Assembly: GCA_023457035.1 (NCBI GenBank)
Contig: JAEWNN010000017.1
Coordinates: 1-12,995 of the forward strand
DNA from: Verrucomicrobiota bacterium
GTDB lineage: Bacteria; Verrucomicrobiota; Verrucomicrobiia; Opitutales; Opitutaceae
DNA length: 12,995 bases
Direction: 5' to 3'
This document shows, piece after piece, positions 1-6,279 of this stretch (positions are counted from its first letter, which is position 1; each line of letters opens with the position of its first letter). Both the position numbers and the translations under genes were made by a program. The notes beneath the pieces are model-generated. The model was not told where the DNA came from, did not search any database, and was given only the letters and a program-made list of their open reading frames with translations.

Positions 1-1190
1 TCCTCGACGTTGGCGCGGCTGTTGAAGGCGCTGAAGCGCACGTAGCCCTGGCCGCAGCGGCCGAAGCCCGAGCCGGGCGTGCAGACCACGCCGGCCTGGT
101 TGAGCAGCAGGTCGAAGAACTCCCACGAGTCGCGCTTCACGTTCACCCAGATGTAGGGCGCGTTGTCGCCGCCGGCGCAGGACAGGCCGCGGGCGGTGAG
201 GGTGTCGCGCACGAGCTTCGCGTTGCCGAGGTAGAAGTCGGTGAGCGCGCGGGTCTGTTGCTGGCCCTCGGGCGTGTAGACGGCGGCGGCGGCCTTCTGC
301 ACCGGGTAGGCGACGCCGTTGAACTTGGTCGTGTGGCGGCGGTTCCACATCGCGTGCACGGAGTGTTCGCGGCCGGCGAGGTCCCAGACCTTCAGCTCCT
401 TCGGCACGACGATGAAGGCGCAGCGCGTGCCGGTGAACCCGGCGTTCTTGGAGAAGCTGCGGAACTCGATCGCGCATTCGCGCGCGCCGGGGATCTCGTA
501 GATCGACTGCGGGAGCTGCGGGTCGCGGACGAAGGCGACGTAGGCGGCGTCGAACACGATGAGCGCCTTGTGCGCGCGGGCGTAGTCGACCCAGGCCTGG
601 AGCTGCGCCCGGGTGGCGGTGGCGCCGGTGGGGTTGTTGGGGAAGCAGAGGTAGATCAGGTCGACGGGCTGCGTGGGCAGCGCGGGCACGTAGCCGTTGG
701 CGGCGGTCGACTCGAGGTAGACCAGGCCGGCGTAGCGGTCGTTGTCGTTGGAGCCGGTGCGGCCGGCCATGACGTTGCTGTCGACATAGACCGGGTACAC
801 GGGATCCGGGATGCCGACGCGGATGTCGTTGGCGAAGAGTTCCTGGATGTTGCCGATGTCGCACTTCGAGGAGTCGGAGACGAAGATCTCGTCGGCGTCG
901 ACCTGGGCGCCGCGGGCCTGGAAGTCGTGCTTCGCGATAAGCTGGCGCAGGAAGTCGTAGCCCTGCTCGGGGCCGTAGCCCTTGAAGGTCTCGCGCTTGG
1001 CCATCTCGTCGACGCCGGCGTGGAAGGCGGCGATGCAGGCGGGCGGGAGCGGCTCGGTGACGTCGCCGATGCCCATGCGGATGAGCTTCTTGTCGGGGTT
1101 GGCGGCGACCCAGGCGTTCACGCGCTTGGCGATGTCGGCGAAGAGATAGGAGGCCTTGAGCTTCTGGTAGTTTTCGTTGACGCGAATCAT
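1..1190 (-). CDS. dapL: LL-diaminopimelate aminotransferase (3' end beyond window)
   Basis: PLP-dependent fold-type I aminotransferase that converts tetrahydrodipicolinate directly to LL-2,6-diaminopimelate, supplying lysine and peptidoglycan. This is the one-step route known from plants, Chlamydiae and other PVC bacteria. The protein starts MIRVNENYQKLKASYLF from the ATG at 1190, and 396 codons are visible. The family is about 410 residues, so only the extreme C-terminus is missing. Visible motifs are YGPEQGYDFLR in the N-terminal part, IPDPVYPVYVDSN, FPNNPTG at residues 183-189, and the PLP-lysine motif SFSKNAGFTGTR with K248 as the likely Schiff-base lysine. The visible end reads FSAFNSRANVE, as expected for the family. 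The gene is divergent from panC, and no clear Shine-Dalgarno sequence precedes the ATG. The identification is firm and other class I/II aminotransferases fit less well. Confidence 0.95.
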   Translation of the reverse strand, partial: MIRVNENYQKLKASYLFADIAKRVNAWVAANPDKKLIRMGIGDVTEPLPPACIAAFHAGVDEMAKRETFKGYGPEQGYDFLRQLIAKHDFQARGAQVDADEIFVSDSSKCDIGNIQELFANDIRVGIPDPVYPVYVDSNVMAGRTGSNDNDRYAGLVYLESTAANGYVPALPTQPVDLIYLCFPNNPTGATATRAQLQAWVDYARAHKALIVFDAAYVAFVRDPQLPQSIYEIPGARECAIEFRSFSKNAGFTGTRCAFIVVPKELKVWDLAGREHSVHAMWNRRHTTKFNGVAYPVQKAAAAVYTPEGQQQTRALTDFYLGNAKLVRDTLTARGLSCAGGDNAPYIWVNVKRDSWEFFDLLLNQAGVVCTPGSGFGRCGQGYVRFSAFNSRANVE

Positions 1191-1309
1191 GGCGGTTGAG
1201 TGGCGGGACAGTGCAGGTGTGAGACGGTGGGCGGCGAGCCGAAAGACCGACTGCGGCGGCGCGGCTGCAGGGAATGGTTGTGCGGGGCGGCGAAGACCGC
1301 GTTCTTCCG

Positions 1310-1351
1310 TTCCGCCAAATAGGTTCACGACCGTGAACTTATTTGGCGGAA
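1310..1351. repeat. 42-bp near-perfect palindrome, copy 1
   Basis: Two 20-nt arms are separated by the dinucleotide AC, centred at 1330.5. The left arm is TTCCGCCAAATAGGTTCACG. The right arm is its reverse complement apart from one position (G1322 opposite T1339, a G:U wobble in RNA). The outer arm CGCCAAATA and the centre CACGRCCGTG are shared with the palindrome at 1392-1427, while the four base pairs between them differ. There is no U-tract on either side, so a simple intrinsic terminator is unlikely. It could be a REP-like dispersed repeat, an operator or an RNA structure. Confidence 0.85.
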
Positions 1352-1391
1352 GCGGTTTCGCTCGGGGGAAGGCGGTTTGGGCGGGGCTCGG

Positions 1392-1427
1392 CGCTAAATA
1401 CTCCCACGGCCGTGGGAGTATTTGGCG
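1392..1427. repeat. 36-bp near-perfect palindrome, copy 2
   Basis: Two 18-nt arms with no loop, centred at 1409.5. The left arm is CGCTAAATACTCCCACGG. The right arm is its reverse complement apart from T1395 opposite G1424, again a G:U-compatible pair. It shares the outer CGCCAAATA/TATTTGGCG and central CACGRCCGTG sequences with the copy at 1310-1351. The inner stem here is CTCC/GGAG instead of GGTT/AACT. The two copies lie 40 bp apart in the dapL/panC gap. Confidence 0.85.
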
Positions 1428-1660
1428 GGAGTCGGAGTGGGGGCGCTGGCGCTTTGGGGGGGCGAGAACGGCGGGGCAATGTGGGGCCACTCGCTGGCGT
1501 GGGCTGGGCACGGGGCATGAGCCGGTGCTGTGCTGAAGATCCGAGGCGACGAGGGGCGGAAGGCGCCTTGCTCCGGCGGATGACGCGATGGCCCGCCTTC
1601 TGGTCGCTTTTTTGGGGCGAGCCAGCCGGCAGAGCTCCTTCCTTGCCATCGTGGAAAGGC

Positions 1661-1688
1661 TTGAGTGCGGGCACGCGCTCGGGATAGT
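1661..1688 (+). promoter_or_regulatory. Candidate sigma-70-type promoter for panC
   Basis: TTGAGT at 1661-1666 (four of six match TTGACA) and GATAGT at 1683-1688 (four of six match TATAAT) are separated by 16 bp. Transcription would start near 1695, leaving a leader of about 25 nt before the panC ATG. It lies in a locally AT-richer stretch and in the right place, but this is a weak match found by eye. Confidence 0.35.
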
Positions 1689-1719
1689 TCGCAGAACGTC
1701 TCCGCGCGAGATTCCCACC

Positions 1720-2562
1720 ATGCAAGTCATCAACTCGATCTTCGCCATGCAGTCGCTGGCCATGAATCTGGAGTCGAAGGGCCGCCTCATCGGCCTGGTG
1801 CCCACGATGGGCGCGCTCCATGCCGGCCACGTGAGTTTGATCGAGGCCGCGCGAAAACAGTGCGACACGGTCGTCGTCTCCATTTTCGTCAACCCGACGC
1901 AGTTCGGCCCCAACGAGGATTTCACGAAGTATCCCCGCACGCTCGAGGCCGATCTCCAGGCCTGCGAGAAGGCCGGGGCCGACGTGGTCTTCGCCCCTCC
2001 CGCCGACGAGGTCTACCCGAAGGGCTACTCGACCTACGTCAACGAGGAGTTCATCTCCAAGCCGCTCTGCGGCCAGTCGCGCCCGGGCCATTTTCGCGGA
2101 GTGACGACCGTCGTCGCCAAGCTCTTCAACATCGTGCGGCCCGACCTGGCCTTCTTCGGCCAGAAGGACGCGCAGCAGGTCGCGGTGATCAAGAAGATGG
2201 TCAACGACCTGCACTTCTGCGTCGACGTCGTCGTCTGCCCGATCGTGCGCGAGGCCGACGGCCTGGCGATGAGTTCGCGCAACCGTTACCTCTCGTCGAT
2301 CCAGCGGCAGGACGCGCTCGTGCTTTTCCAGGCGCTCTCCAACGCCAAGAAGATGGTCGAGTCCGGCACGCGCAGCACCGACCGCGTGATCGCCGAGACG
2401 ACCCACCTGCTGGGCGAACGTCGCCGTATCCGGCTTATCTACGCGCAGATCGTCGACCGCTGCACGATGGAGACGATGAAGGAGATCATTCCCGGCAAGA
2501 GCCTGCTGGCCATCGCCGCCTGGGTCGACGAGGTGCGCCTCATCGACAACATCATCCTCTGA
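1720..2562 (+). CDS. panC: Pantothenate synthetase (pantoate--beta-alanine ligase)
   Basis: Cytoplasmic ATP-dependent ligase joining pantoate and beta-alanine to form pantothenate, the precursor of coenzyme A. At 280 residues it matches the family length (E. coli 283). The nucleotidyltransferase signature PTMGALHAGH lies at residues 28-37, with HAGH as the HIGH-type ATP-binding motif. QFGPNEDFTKYPRT, FFGQKDAQQ and AMSSRNRYLS are further conserved blocks. The ATG at 1720 was chosen because family homology begins there; the open frame runs back to 1588 but encodes nothing family-like. The start is preceded by a pyrimidine stretch (ATTCCCACC) rather than a Shine-Dalgarno sequence. It is the first gene of a probable operon: the acetyltransferase start lies 13 bp after its stop. 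panB and panD are not in the window. Confidence 0.96.
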   Translation: MQVINSIFAMQSLAMNLESKGRLIGLVPTMGALHAGHVSLIEAARKQCDTVVVSIFVNPTQFGPNEDFTKYPRTLEADLQACEKAGADVVFAPPADEVYPKGYSTYVNEEFISKPLCGQSRPGHFRGVTTVVAKLFNIVRPDLAFFGQKDAQQVAVIKKMVNDLHFCVDVVVCPIVREADGLAMSSRNRYLSSIQRQDALVLFQALSNAKKMVESGTRSTDRVIAETTHLLGERRRIRLIYAQIVDRCTMETMKEIIPGKSLLAIAAWVDEVRLIDNIIL

Positions 2563-2575
2563 GCGGGGCGGCGTC

Positions 2576-3127
2576 GTGAACACCGCTGCCGCCTCCGCTC
2601 TCCGCGACGCCACCGAGGCCGACCTGCCCGCCGTGCAGGCGATCTATGCGTACCATGTGCTCCATGGCACGGGGACGTTCGAGGAGGTGCCGCCGGATCT
2701 CGCGGAGATGACCCGCCGGTGGGGCGAGGTGCGCAGGCGCGGCTTCCCGTGGCTGGTCGCGACGGCGCCGGGCGGGGTCGTCGGCTTTGCCTACGCCAAC
2801 TGGTTCCGCCCGCGCAGCGCGTTTCGCTTCACGTGCGAGGACTCGGTCTATCTCGACCCCGACCACTGTTCCCACGGGCTGGGTACGCGGCTGCTCGAGG
2901 AGCTGCTCGTGCGCTGCGCCGCCGCCGGCGCGCGGCAGATGCTCGCCGTGATCGGCGACAGCGCGAACGCGGCCTCGATCGGCGTGCATCGGCGCTGCGG
3001 CTTCGCGCCGGTGGGCACGATGCCTGCGGTCGGCCTGAAGTTCGGCCGCTGGCTCGATGTCGTGTTCATGCAGCGCGCCCTCGGCGCGGGGGCCTCTACC
3101 CCGCCGCCCGCCGCTCCCCCTTTATGA
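2576..3127 (+). CDS. GNAT-family N-acetyltransferase, phosphinothricin acetyltransferase-like
   Basis: 183-residue acetyl-CoA-dependent acyltransferase of the GNAT fold. The start ALRDATEADLPAVQAIYAYH is the usual beta1-alpha1. The acetyl-CoA-binding motif A is DPDHCSHGLGTRLLEELL around residues 97-114. The C-terminal block NAASIGVHRRCGFAPVGTMP followed by GLKFGRWLDVVFMQ is typical of the Pat/MddA branch, which acetylates phosphinothricin, methionine sulfoximine or related small amines. The real substrate cannot be read from the sequence. The start is GTG at 2576 after a G-rich stretch, with no strong ribosome binding site. The last 14 residues are a Pro/Ala-rich tail outside the domain. Its stop overlaps the nadB start by 4 bp, so it lies inside the panC-nadB transcription unit and translation is probably coupled. 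An unrelated acetylation role is possible. Confidence 0.88.
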   Translation: MNTAAASALRDATEADLPAVQAIYAYHVLHGTGTFEEVPPDLAEMTRRWGEVRRRGFPWLVATAPGGVVGFAYANWFRPRSAFRFTCEDSVYLDPDHCSHGLGTRLLEELLVRCAAAGARQMLAVIGDSANAASIGVHRRCGFAPVGTMPAVGLKFGRWLDVVFMQRALGAGASTPPPAAPPL

Positions 3128-4737
3128 AGAGTGCGTACGATATTGTCGTGGTGGGCAGCGGCATCGCCGGGCTGAGCTTCGCGCTCAAGGCGGCCGCCGC
3201 CGGCCGCAGCGTGGCGATCCTCACCAAGAAGAACCGCGCCGACTCGAACACCAACTTTGCCCAGGGCGGCCTCGCCGCCGTGATGGCCGCCGAGGACAAC
3301 TTCGACAACCACGTGCGCGACACCCTCGTCGCCGGCGACGGACTCTGCGCTGAGGATTCCGTGCGCGCGATCGTGAGCGACGCCCCGGCGCGGGTGCGCG
3401 AGTTGGTCGGGATCGGGCTTGAGTTTTCGCGCGACGCCAACGGGCAGTTCGAGCTCGGCCGCGAGGGCGGCCACTCGCATCGGCGGATCCTGCATGTCCA
3501 GGACATGACGGGGAAGGCCATTGAGGAGGCGCTGCTGCGCGCCGTGGCCGGGAGTCGGAACATCGATCTCTTCGAGCACCTCTTCGCGATCGATGTCGTC
3601 ACGTCGGCCAAGGTCGATCCCGCAGCGGGCCCGAATCGTGTGATCGGCCTGCACGCGCTCGATGTGCACGAGCACCGCGTGGTCGCCATCGCCGCGCCCG
3701 TGGTGATGCTCGCCACCGGCGGCGCCGGGCAGGTCTACCTCTACACGACCAACCCCACCATCGCCACCGGCGACGGCATCGCGATGGCCTACCGCGCCGG
3801 CGTGCCGGTGCGGAACATGGAGTTCATCCAGTTTCATCCCACGACGCTCTACACCGCCGCCGGCGGGGCGGGCGCGGCGGCCGGGGCGTCGCGCTTCCTC
3901 ATCAGCGAGGCGGTGCGCGGCGAGGGCGCGATCCTGCGCAACTTCGCCGGCGAGGCGTTCATGCCGCGTTACCACCACCAGGCCGATCTCGCGCCGCGCG
4001 ACATCGTCGCCCGCGCGATCGACAACGAGATGAAGACTTCCGGCACGCCGCACGTGTGGTTGGATATCCGGCACAAGGACGAGGCGTGGCTGCGGCAGCG
4101 TTTCCCCCAGATCTTCGCGGGCTGCGAGAAGGTCGGGCTCAACATGGCCCAGGATCTCCTCCCGGTGGTGCCGGCGGCGCACTACACCTGCGGCGGCGTG
4201 GCGACCGATCTCGCCGGCGCGACCGAGCTGCCCGGCCTCTTCGCCTGCGGCGAGGTGGGCTGCACCGGGCTGCATGGGGCCAACCGCCTCGCGAGCAACT
4301 CGCTGCTGGAGGCCATCGTGGTGGCGCACCGCGCCGCCGCCGCGGTCGAGACCTACTTCGCCGCGCCGCGCGCCGCCGCGCCCGCCGTGCCCGAGTGGAA
4401 GGACCTCGGCGGCGACAATGCCGACGAACGCGTGGTGCTCACCCACAGCTGGGAGGAGCTGCGCCGCGCGATGTGGGACTACGTGGGCATCGTGCGCACC
4501 ACCAAACGGCTCGAGCGCGCCCGGGCCCGGCTCGCCAACCTCGCGAAGGAGGTCCACGAATACTACTGGCATTTTTCGGTCGATCCGCAGCTGCTCGAGC
4601 TGCGTAACCTCATCGTGATCGGCGAGCTCATCGTCGGCTGCGCGCTCCAGCGCCACGAGAGCCGCGGCCTGCACTACACGCTCGATTTTCCGGAGAAGCT
4701 GCCCGCGGCGCGCGACAGCGAGATGCGGCGCGGATGA
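3124..4737 (+). CDS. nadB: L-aspartate oxidase
   Basis: FAD-dependent flavoenzyme oxidising L-aspartate to iminoaspartate, the first step of de novo NAD synthesis; NadA normally uses the product at once. It has 537 residues against 540 in E. coli. The FAD-binding Rossmann motif GSGIAG is at residues 11-16. NTNFAQGGLAAV, REGGHSHRRILH, MEFIQFHPTTLY, SEAVRGEGAIL, LAPRDIVARAID, HYTCGGVATD and CGEVGCTGLHGANRLASNS follow in the order seen in the NadB/succinate dehydrogenase flavoprotein family. The lack of a SdhA-type length and C-terminus, together with the GCTGLHGANRLASNSLLEA ending, favours NadB over fumarate reductase. The ATG at 3124 overlaps the stop of the acetyltransferase gene (ATGA), which fixes the start. 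It is the last gene of the probable operon, with a GC-rich hairpin just downstream. nadA and nadC are not visible. Confidence 0.96.
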   Translation: MKSAYDIVVVGSGIAGLSFALKAAAAGRSVAILTKKNRADSNTNFAQGGLAAVMAAEDNFDNHVRDTLVAGDGLCAEDSVRAIVSDAPARVRELVGIGLEFSRDANGQFELGREGGHSHRRILHVQDMTGKAIEEALLRAVAGSRNIDLFEHLFAIDVVTSAKVDPAAGPNRVIGLHALDVHEHRVVAIAAPVVMLATGGAGQVYLYTTNPTIATGDGIAMAYRAGVPVRNMEFIQFHPTTLYTAAGGAGAAAGASRFLISEAVRGEGAILRNFAGEAFMPRYHHQADLAPRDIVARAIDNEMKTSGTPHVWLDIRHKDEAWLRQRFPQIFAGCEKVGLNMAQDLLPVVPAAHYTCGGVATDLAGATELPGLFACGEVGCTGLHGANRLASNSLLEAIVVAHRAAAAVETYFAAPRAAAPAVPEWKDLGGDNADERVVLTHSWEELRRAMWDYVGIVRTTKRLERARARLANLAKEVHEYYWHFSVDPQLLELRNLIVIGELIVGCALQRHESRGLHYTLDFPEKLPAARDSEMRRG

Positions 4738-4751
4738 GACGCGGGTTCTGG

Positions 4752-4777
4752 CCCGGGGCATCGGGTGTCGCCCCGGG
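4752..4777 (+). terminator. GC-rich stem-loop after nadB
   Basis: Perfect 8-bp stem CCCGGGGC/GCCCCGGG with a 10-nt loop, 14 bp beyond the nadB stop. There is no U-tract, so it may be a weak or Rho-assisted terminator or a 3'-end stabiliser. It could also be a chance structure in GC-rich DNA. Confidence 0.4.
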
Positions 4778-4891
4778 GCGGTGCGATGCATCGAAATCCC
4801 CTCCGGTACGGCCCAAATCGCCGTCGATGGTTGTCCCGGACGCGGTTTGGCCAACCATGGGGATCCTCGTTTCCCTCAAACCCGCTTCCCC

Positions 4892-6043
4892 ATGTCACTC
4901 CTCCGCAGCTTCCTTTGCTCCGCGTTGTTCCTCGGTGTCACCGCCCTCGGTGCCGCCGCCCCCGTATCCGCGCCGACCAACCCCGCCGGCTTCGCCATCC
5001 ACCGCGGCACCAACCTCAGCCACTGGCTCTCGCAGGATTTCGGCTGGGCGCCGCGCGAGGAGTGGATCACCGAAAACGACATCCGCTACATCGCCTCGCT
5101 CGGCTTCGACCACGTGCGTCTGCCCGTCGACGAGATCGTGCTCTGGAAGGAGGACGGCGCGCCCGACGAGGCCGCCTTCGCGCTGCTCGACCGCGCGCTC
5201 GGCTGGATCAGGGCCGCGAAGCTGCGGGTGATCGTCGACCTGCACTCCGTGCGGGCGCACCATTTCAACGCCGAGAACGAGGGCGGCACCAACACGCTCT
5301 GGACCGACCCGAAGGCGCAGGAGCATTTCCTCGACCTCTGGCGCCAGCTCTCGGCGCGGTTGTGTCACCATCCGGTGGATTTTCTCGCCTACGAGATCAT
5401 GAACGAGCCCACGGCCCCGGATCCCGAGGACTGGAACAAGCTCGTGGTGCGCAGCCTGGCGCAGATCCGCGCCACCGAGCCGAGCCGTGTCATCGTGCTC
5501 GGCGCCAACATGTGGCAGATTCCCCAGATGCTGCCGAAGCTCGCGGTGCCCGCGGGCGACAAAAACATCATCCTGAGCATGCACACCTACGCGCCGCTGC
5601 TGCTCACTCATCACAAGGCCGACTGGGTCGATCCCGTGATCCGCGACTACCCGGGCCCGGTGGCCTATCCCGGCCCGATCGTCGATGCCGCGACCTACGC
5701 GAAGCTCGTCGCCGCCTACCCGAAGGAGAAATACGACTTCCTCGCCAGCTCGACCGACAACTGGAACCCGGAGCGGCTGCGGCAGGAGTACGAGCCGGCG
5801 ATCGCGCGGGCGAAGGAACTCGGGCTGCAGCTCTACTGCGGCGAGTTCGGCTGCCTGCCGACCGTGCCGCGGGCCGCGCGGTTGGCCTACTACCGCGACA
5901 TCGTCGGGGTGTTCGAGGCCGCCGGCATGGCGTGGGCGAACTGGGAGTACAAGGGCGACTTCGGCCTCGCCGAGTGGCACGGCCTGAAATCCCTCGATGG
6001 CGCACCCGACGTGCAGCTGATCGACGCGCTCTTCCAGCGCTGA
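4892..6043 (+). CDS. Secreted glycoside hydrolase family 5 protein (cellulase-like)
   Basis: 383-residue TIM-barrel glycosidase of clan GH-A that cleaves beta-linked glucans or mannans with retention. The N-terminus MSLLRSFLCSALFLGVTALG followed by AAAPVSA is a signal peptide, with cleavage likely near residues 23-27, so the enzyme acts outside the cytoplasm. GH5 marks are HRGTNLSHWLSQ, DHVRLPVDE, the loop DLHSVRAHHFN, the acid/base in YEIMNEP (E172) and the nucleophile in YCGEFGC (E318). No carbohydrate-binding module or anchor is attached. The ATG at 4892 was chosen because it gives a clean signal peptide; an in-frame ATG at 4781 would bury it. The start follows CGCTTCCCC rather than a Shine-Dalgarno sequence. 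The substrate (cellulose, mannan, lichenan or xyloglucan) cannot be decided by reading. It has no related neighbours and appears to be transcribed alone. Confidence 0.88.
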   Translation: MSLLRSFLCSALFLGVTALGAAAPVSAPTNPAGFAIHRGTNLSHWLSQDFGWAPREEWITENDIRYIASLGFDHVRLPVDEIVLWKEDGAPDEAAFALLDRALGWIRAAKLRVIVDLHSVRAHHFNAENEGGTNTLWTDPKAQEHFLDLWRQLSARLCHHPVDFLAYEIMNEPTAPDPEDWNKLVVRSLAQIRATEPSRVIVLGANMWQIPQMLPKLAVPAGDKNIILSMHTYAPLLLTHHKADWVDPVIRDYPGPVAYPGPIVDAATYAKLVAAYPKEKYDFLASSTDNWNPERLRQEYEPAIARAKELGLQLYCGEFGCLPTVPRAARLAYYRDIVGVFEAAGMAWANWEYKGDFGLAEWHGLKSLDGAPDVQLIDALFQR

Positions 6044-6074
6044 ACGCCCGCCGAGCCTTCGCTCGTTTTCCTCG

Positions 6075-6110
6075 CCGCCCGCGCCCCTCCGGCCGCGGGC
6101 GGTTCTGTTT
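6075..6110 (+). terminator. Rho-independent-type terminator after the GH5 gene
   Basis: Perfect 9-bp stem CCGCCCGCG (6075-6083) / CGCGGGCGG (6094-6102) with a 10-nt loop, followed directly by TTCTGTTT. It lies 32 bp after the GH5 stop. This is the only hairpin in the window with a convincing T-rich tail. Confidence 0.65.
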
Positions 6111-6206
6111 CCTGCGGTCCACGGCGGCGCTCCGGGGCGTGGCGTGCGGCGACGGGCGCAGCGCCAGCAGCGGGCGGCGGGCTGCTTTCGGTCGACGGAA
6201 GCACGA

Positions 6207-6232
6207 AAACCGGGCATGAAACGGTTTCATGC
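6207..6232 (+). promoter_or_regulatory. pyrG leader with two mutually exclusive hairpins
   Basis: GCATGAAA (6214-6221) and TTTCATGC (6225-6232) form a perfect 8-bp stem with a CGG loop. AAACCG (6207-6212) and CGGTTT (6222-6227) form a 6-bp stem that uses the same bases, so only one can exist at a time. The structures end 47 nt before the preferred pyrG start and overlap the upstream in-frame ATG at 6229. The 19-bp palindrome could equally be a protein operator. The role is inferred. Confidence 0.45.
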
Positions 6233-6279
6233 GAGTCCGCACTTGCTCCTTGTTTCCGCCCGCCATTTCTCGTCTTCCC

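Larger units (their letters stand above)
1191..1719. other. Divergent dapL/panC intergenic region without a gene
   Basis: 529 bp between the divergent starts of dapL and panC. No reading frame here has convincing protein character. The open frames that cross it are GC-driven and rich in Arg, Gly and Ala. It contains two related palindromes (1310-1351 and 1392-1427) and a candidate panC promoter (1661-1688). Nothing else could be assigned. Confidence 0.6.

Noticed and set aside
258..1199. 313-codon plus-strand frame opposite dapL
   Set aside because: Low-complexity Gly/Val/Ala-rich translation antisense to a clear aminotransferase; a shadow frame.
1310..1427. Mini CRISPR array
   Set aside because: Only two repeats, each a complete palindrome differing in the stem, with no further units and no cas genes.
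1588..1719. N-terminal extension of PanC from an upstream ATG
   Set aside because: The extra 44 residues have no family similarity, and the conserved N-terminus begins at 1720, giving the usual length.
1191..1719. Short protein genes in the dapL/panC gap
   Set aside because: The frames there run through the palindromes and have no start context, motif or plausible composition.
4827..4858. ATGGTTG/CAACCAT inverted repeat upstream of the GH5 gene
   Set aside because: A 7-bp stem with a 18-nt loop is weak, and nothing ties it to a promoter or a known operator; not reported as a feature.
4781..4891. Upstream start for the GH5 gene
   Set aside because: It would place a good signal peptide 37 residues inside the protein; the ATG at 4892 gives a normal secreted enzyme.
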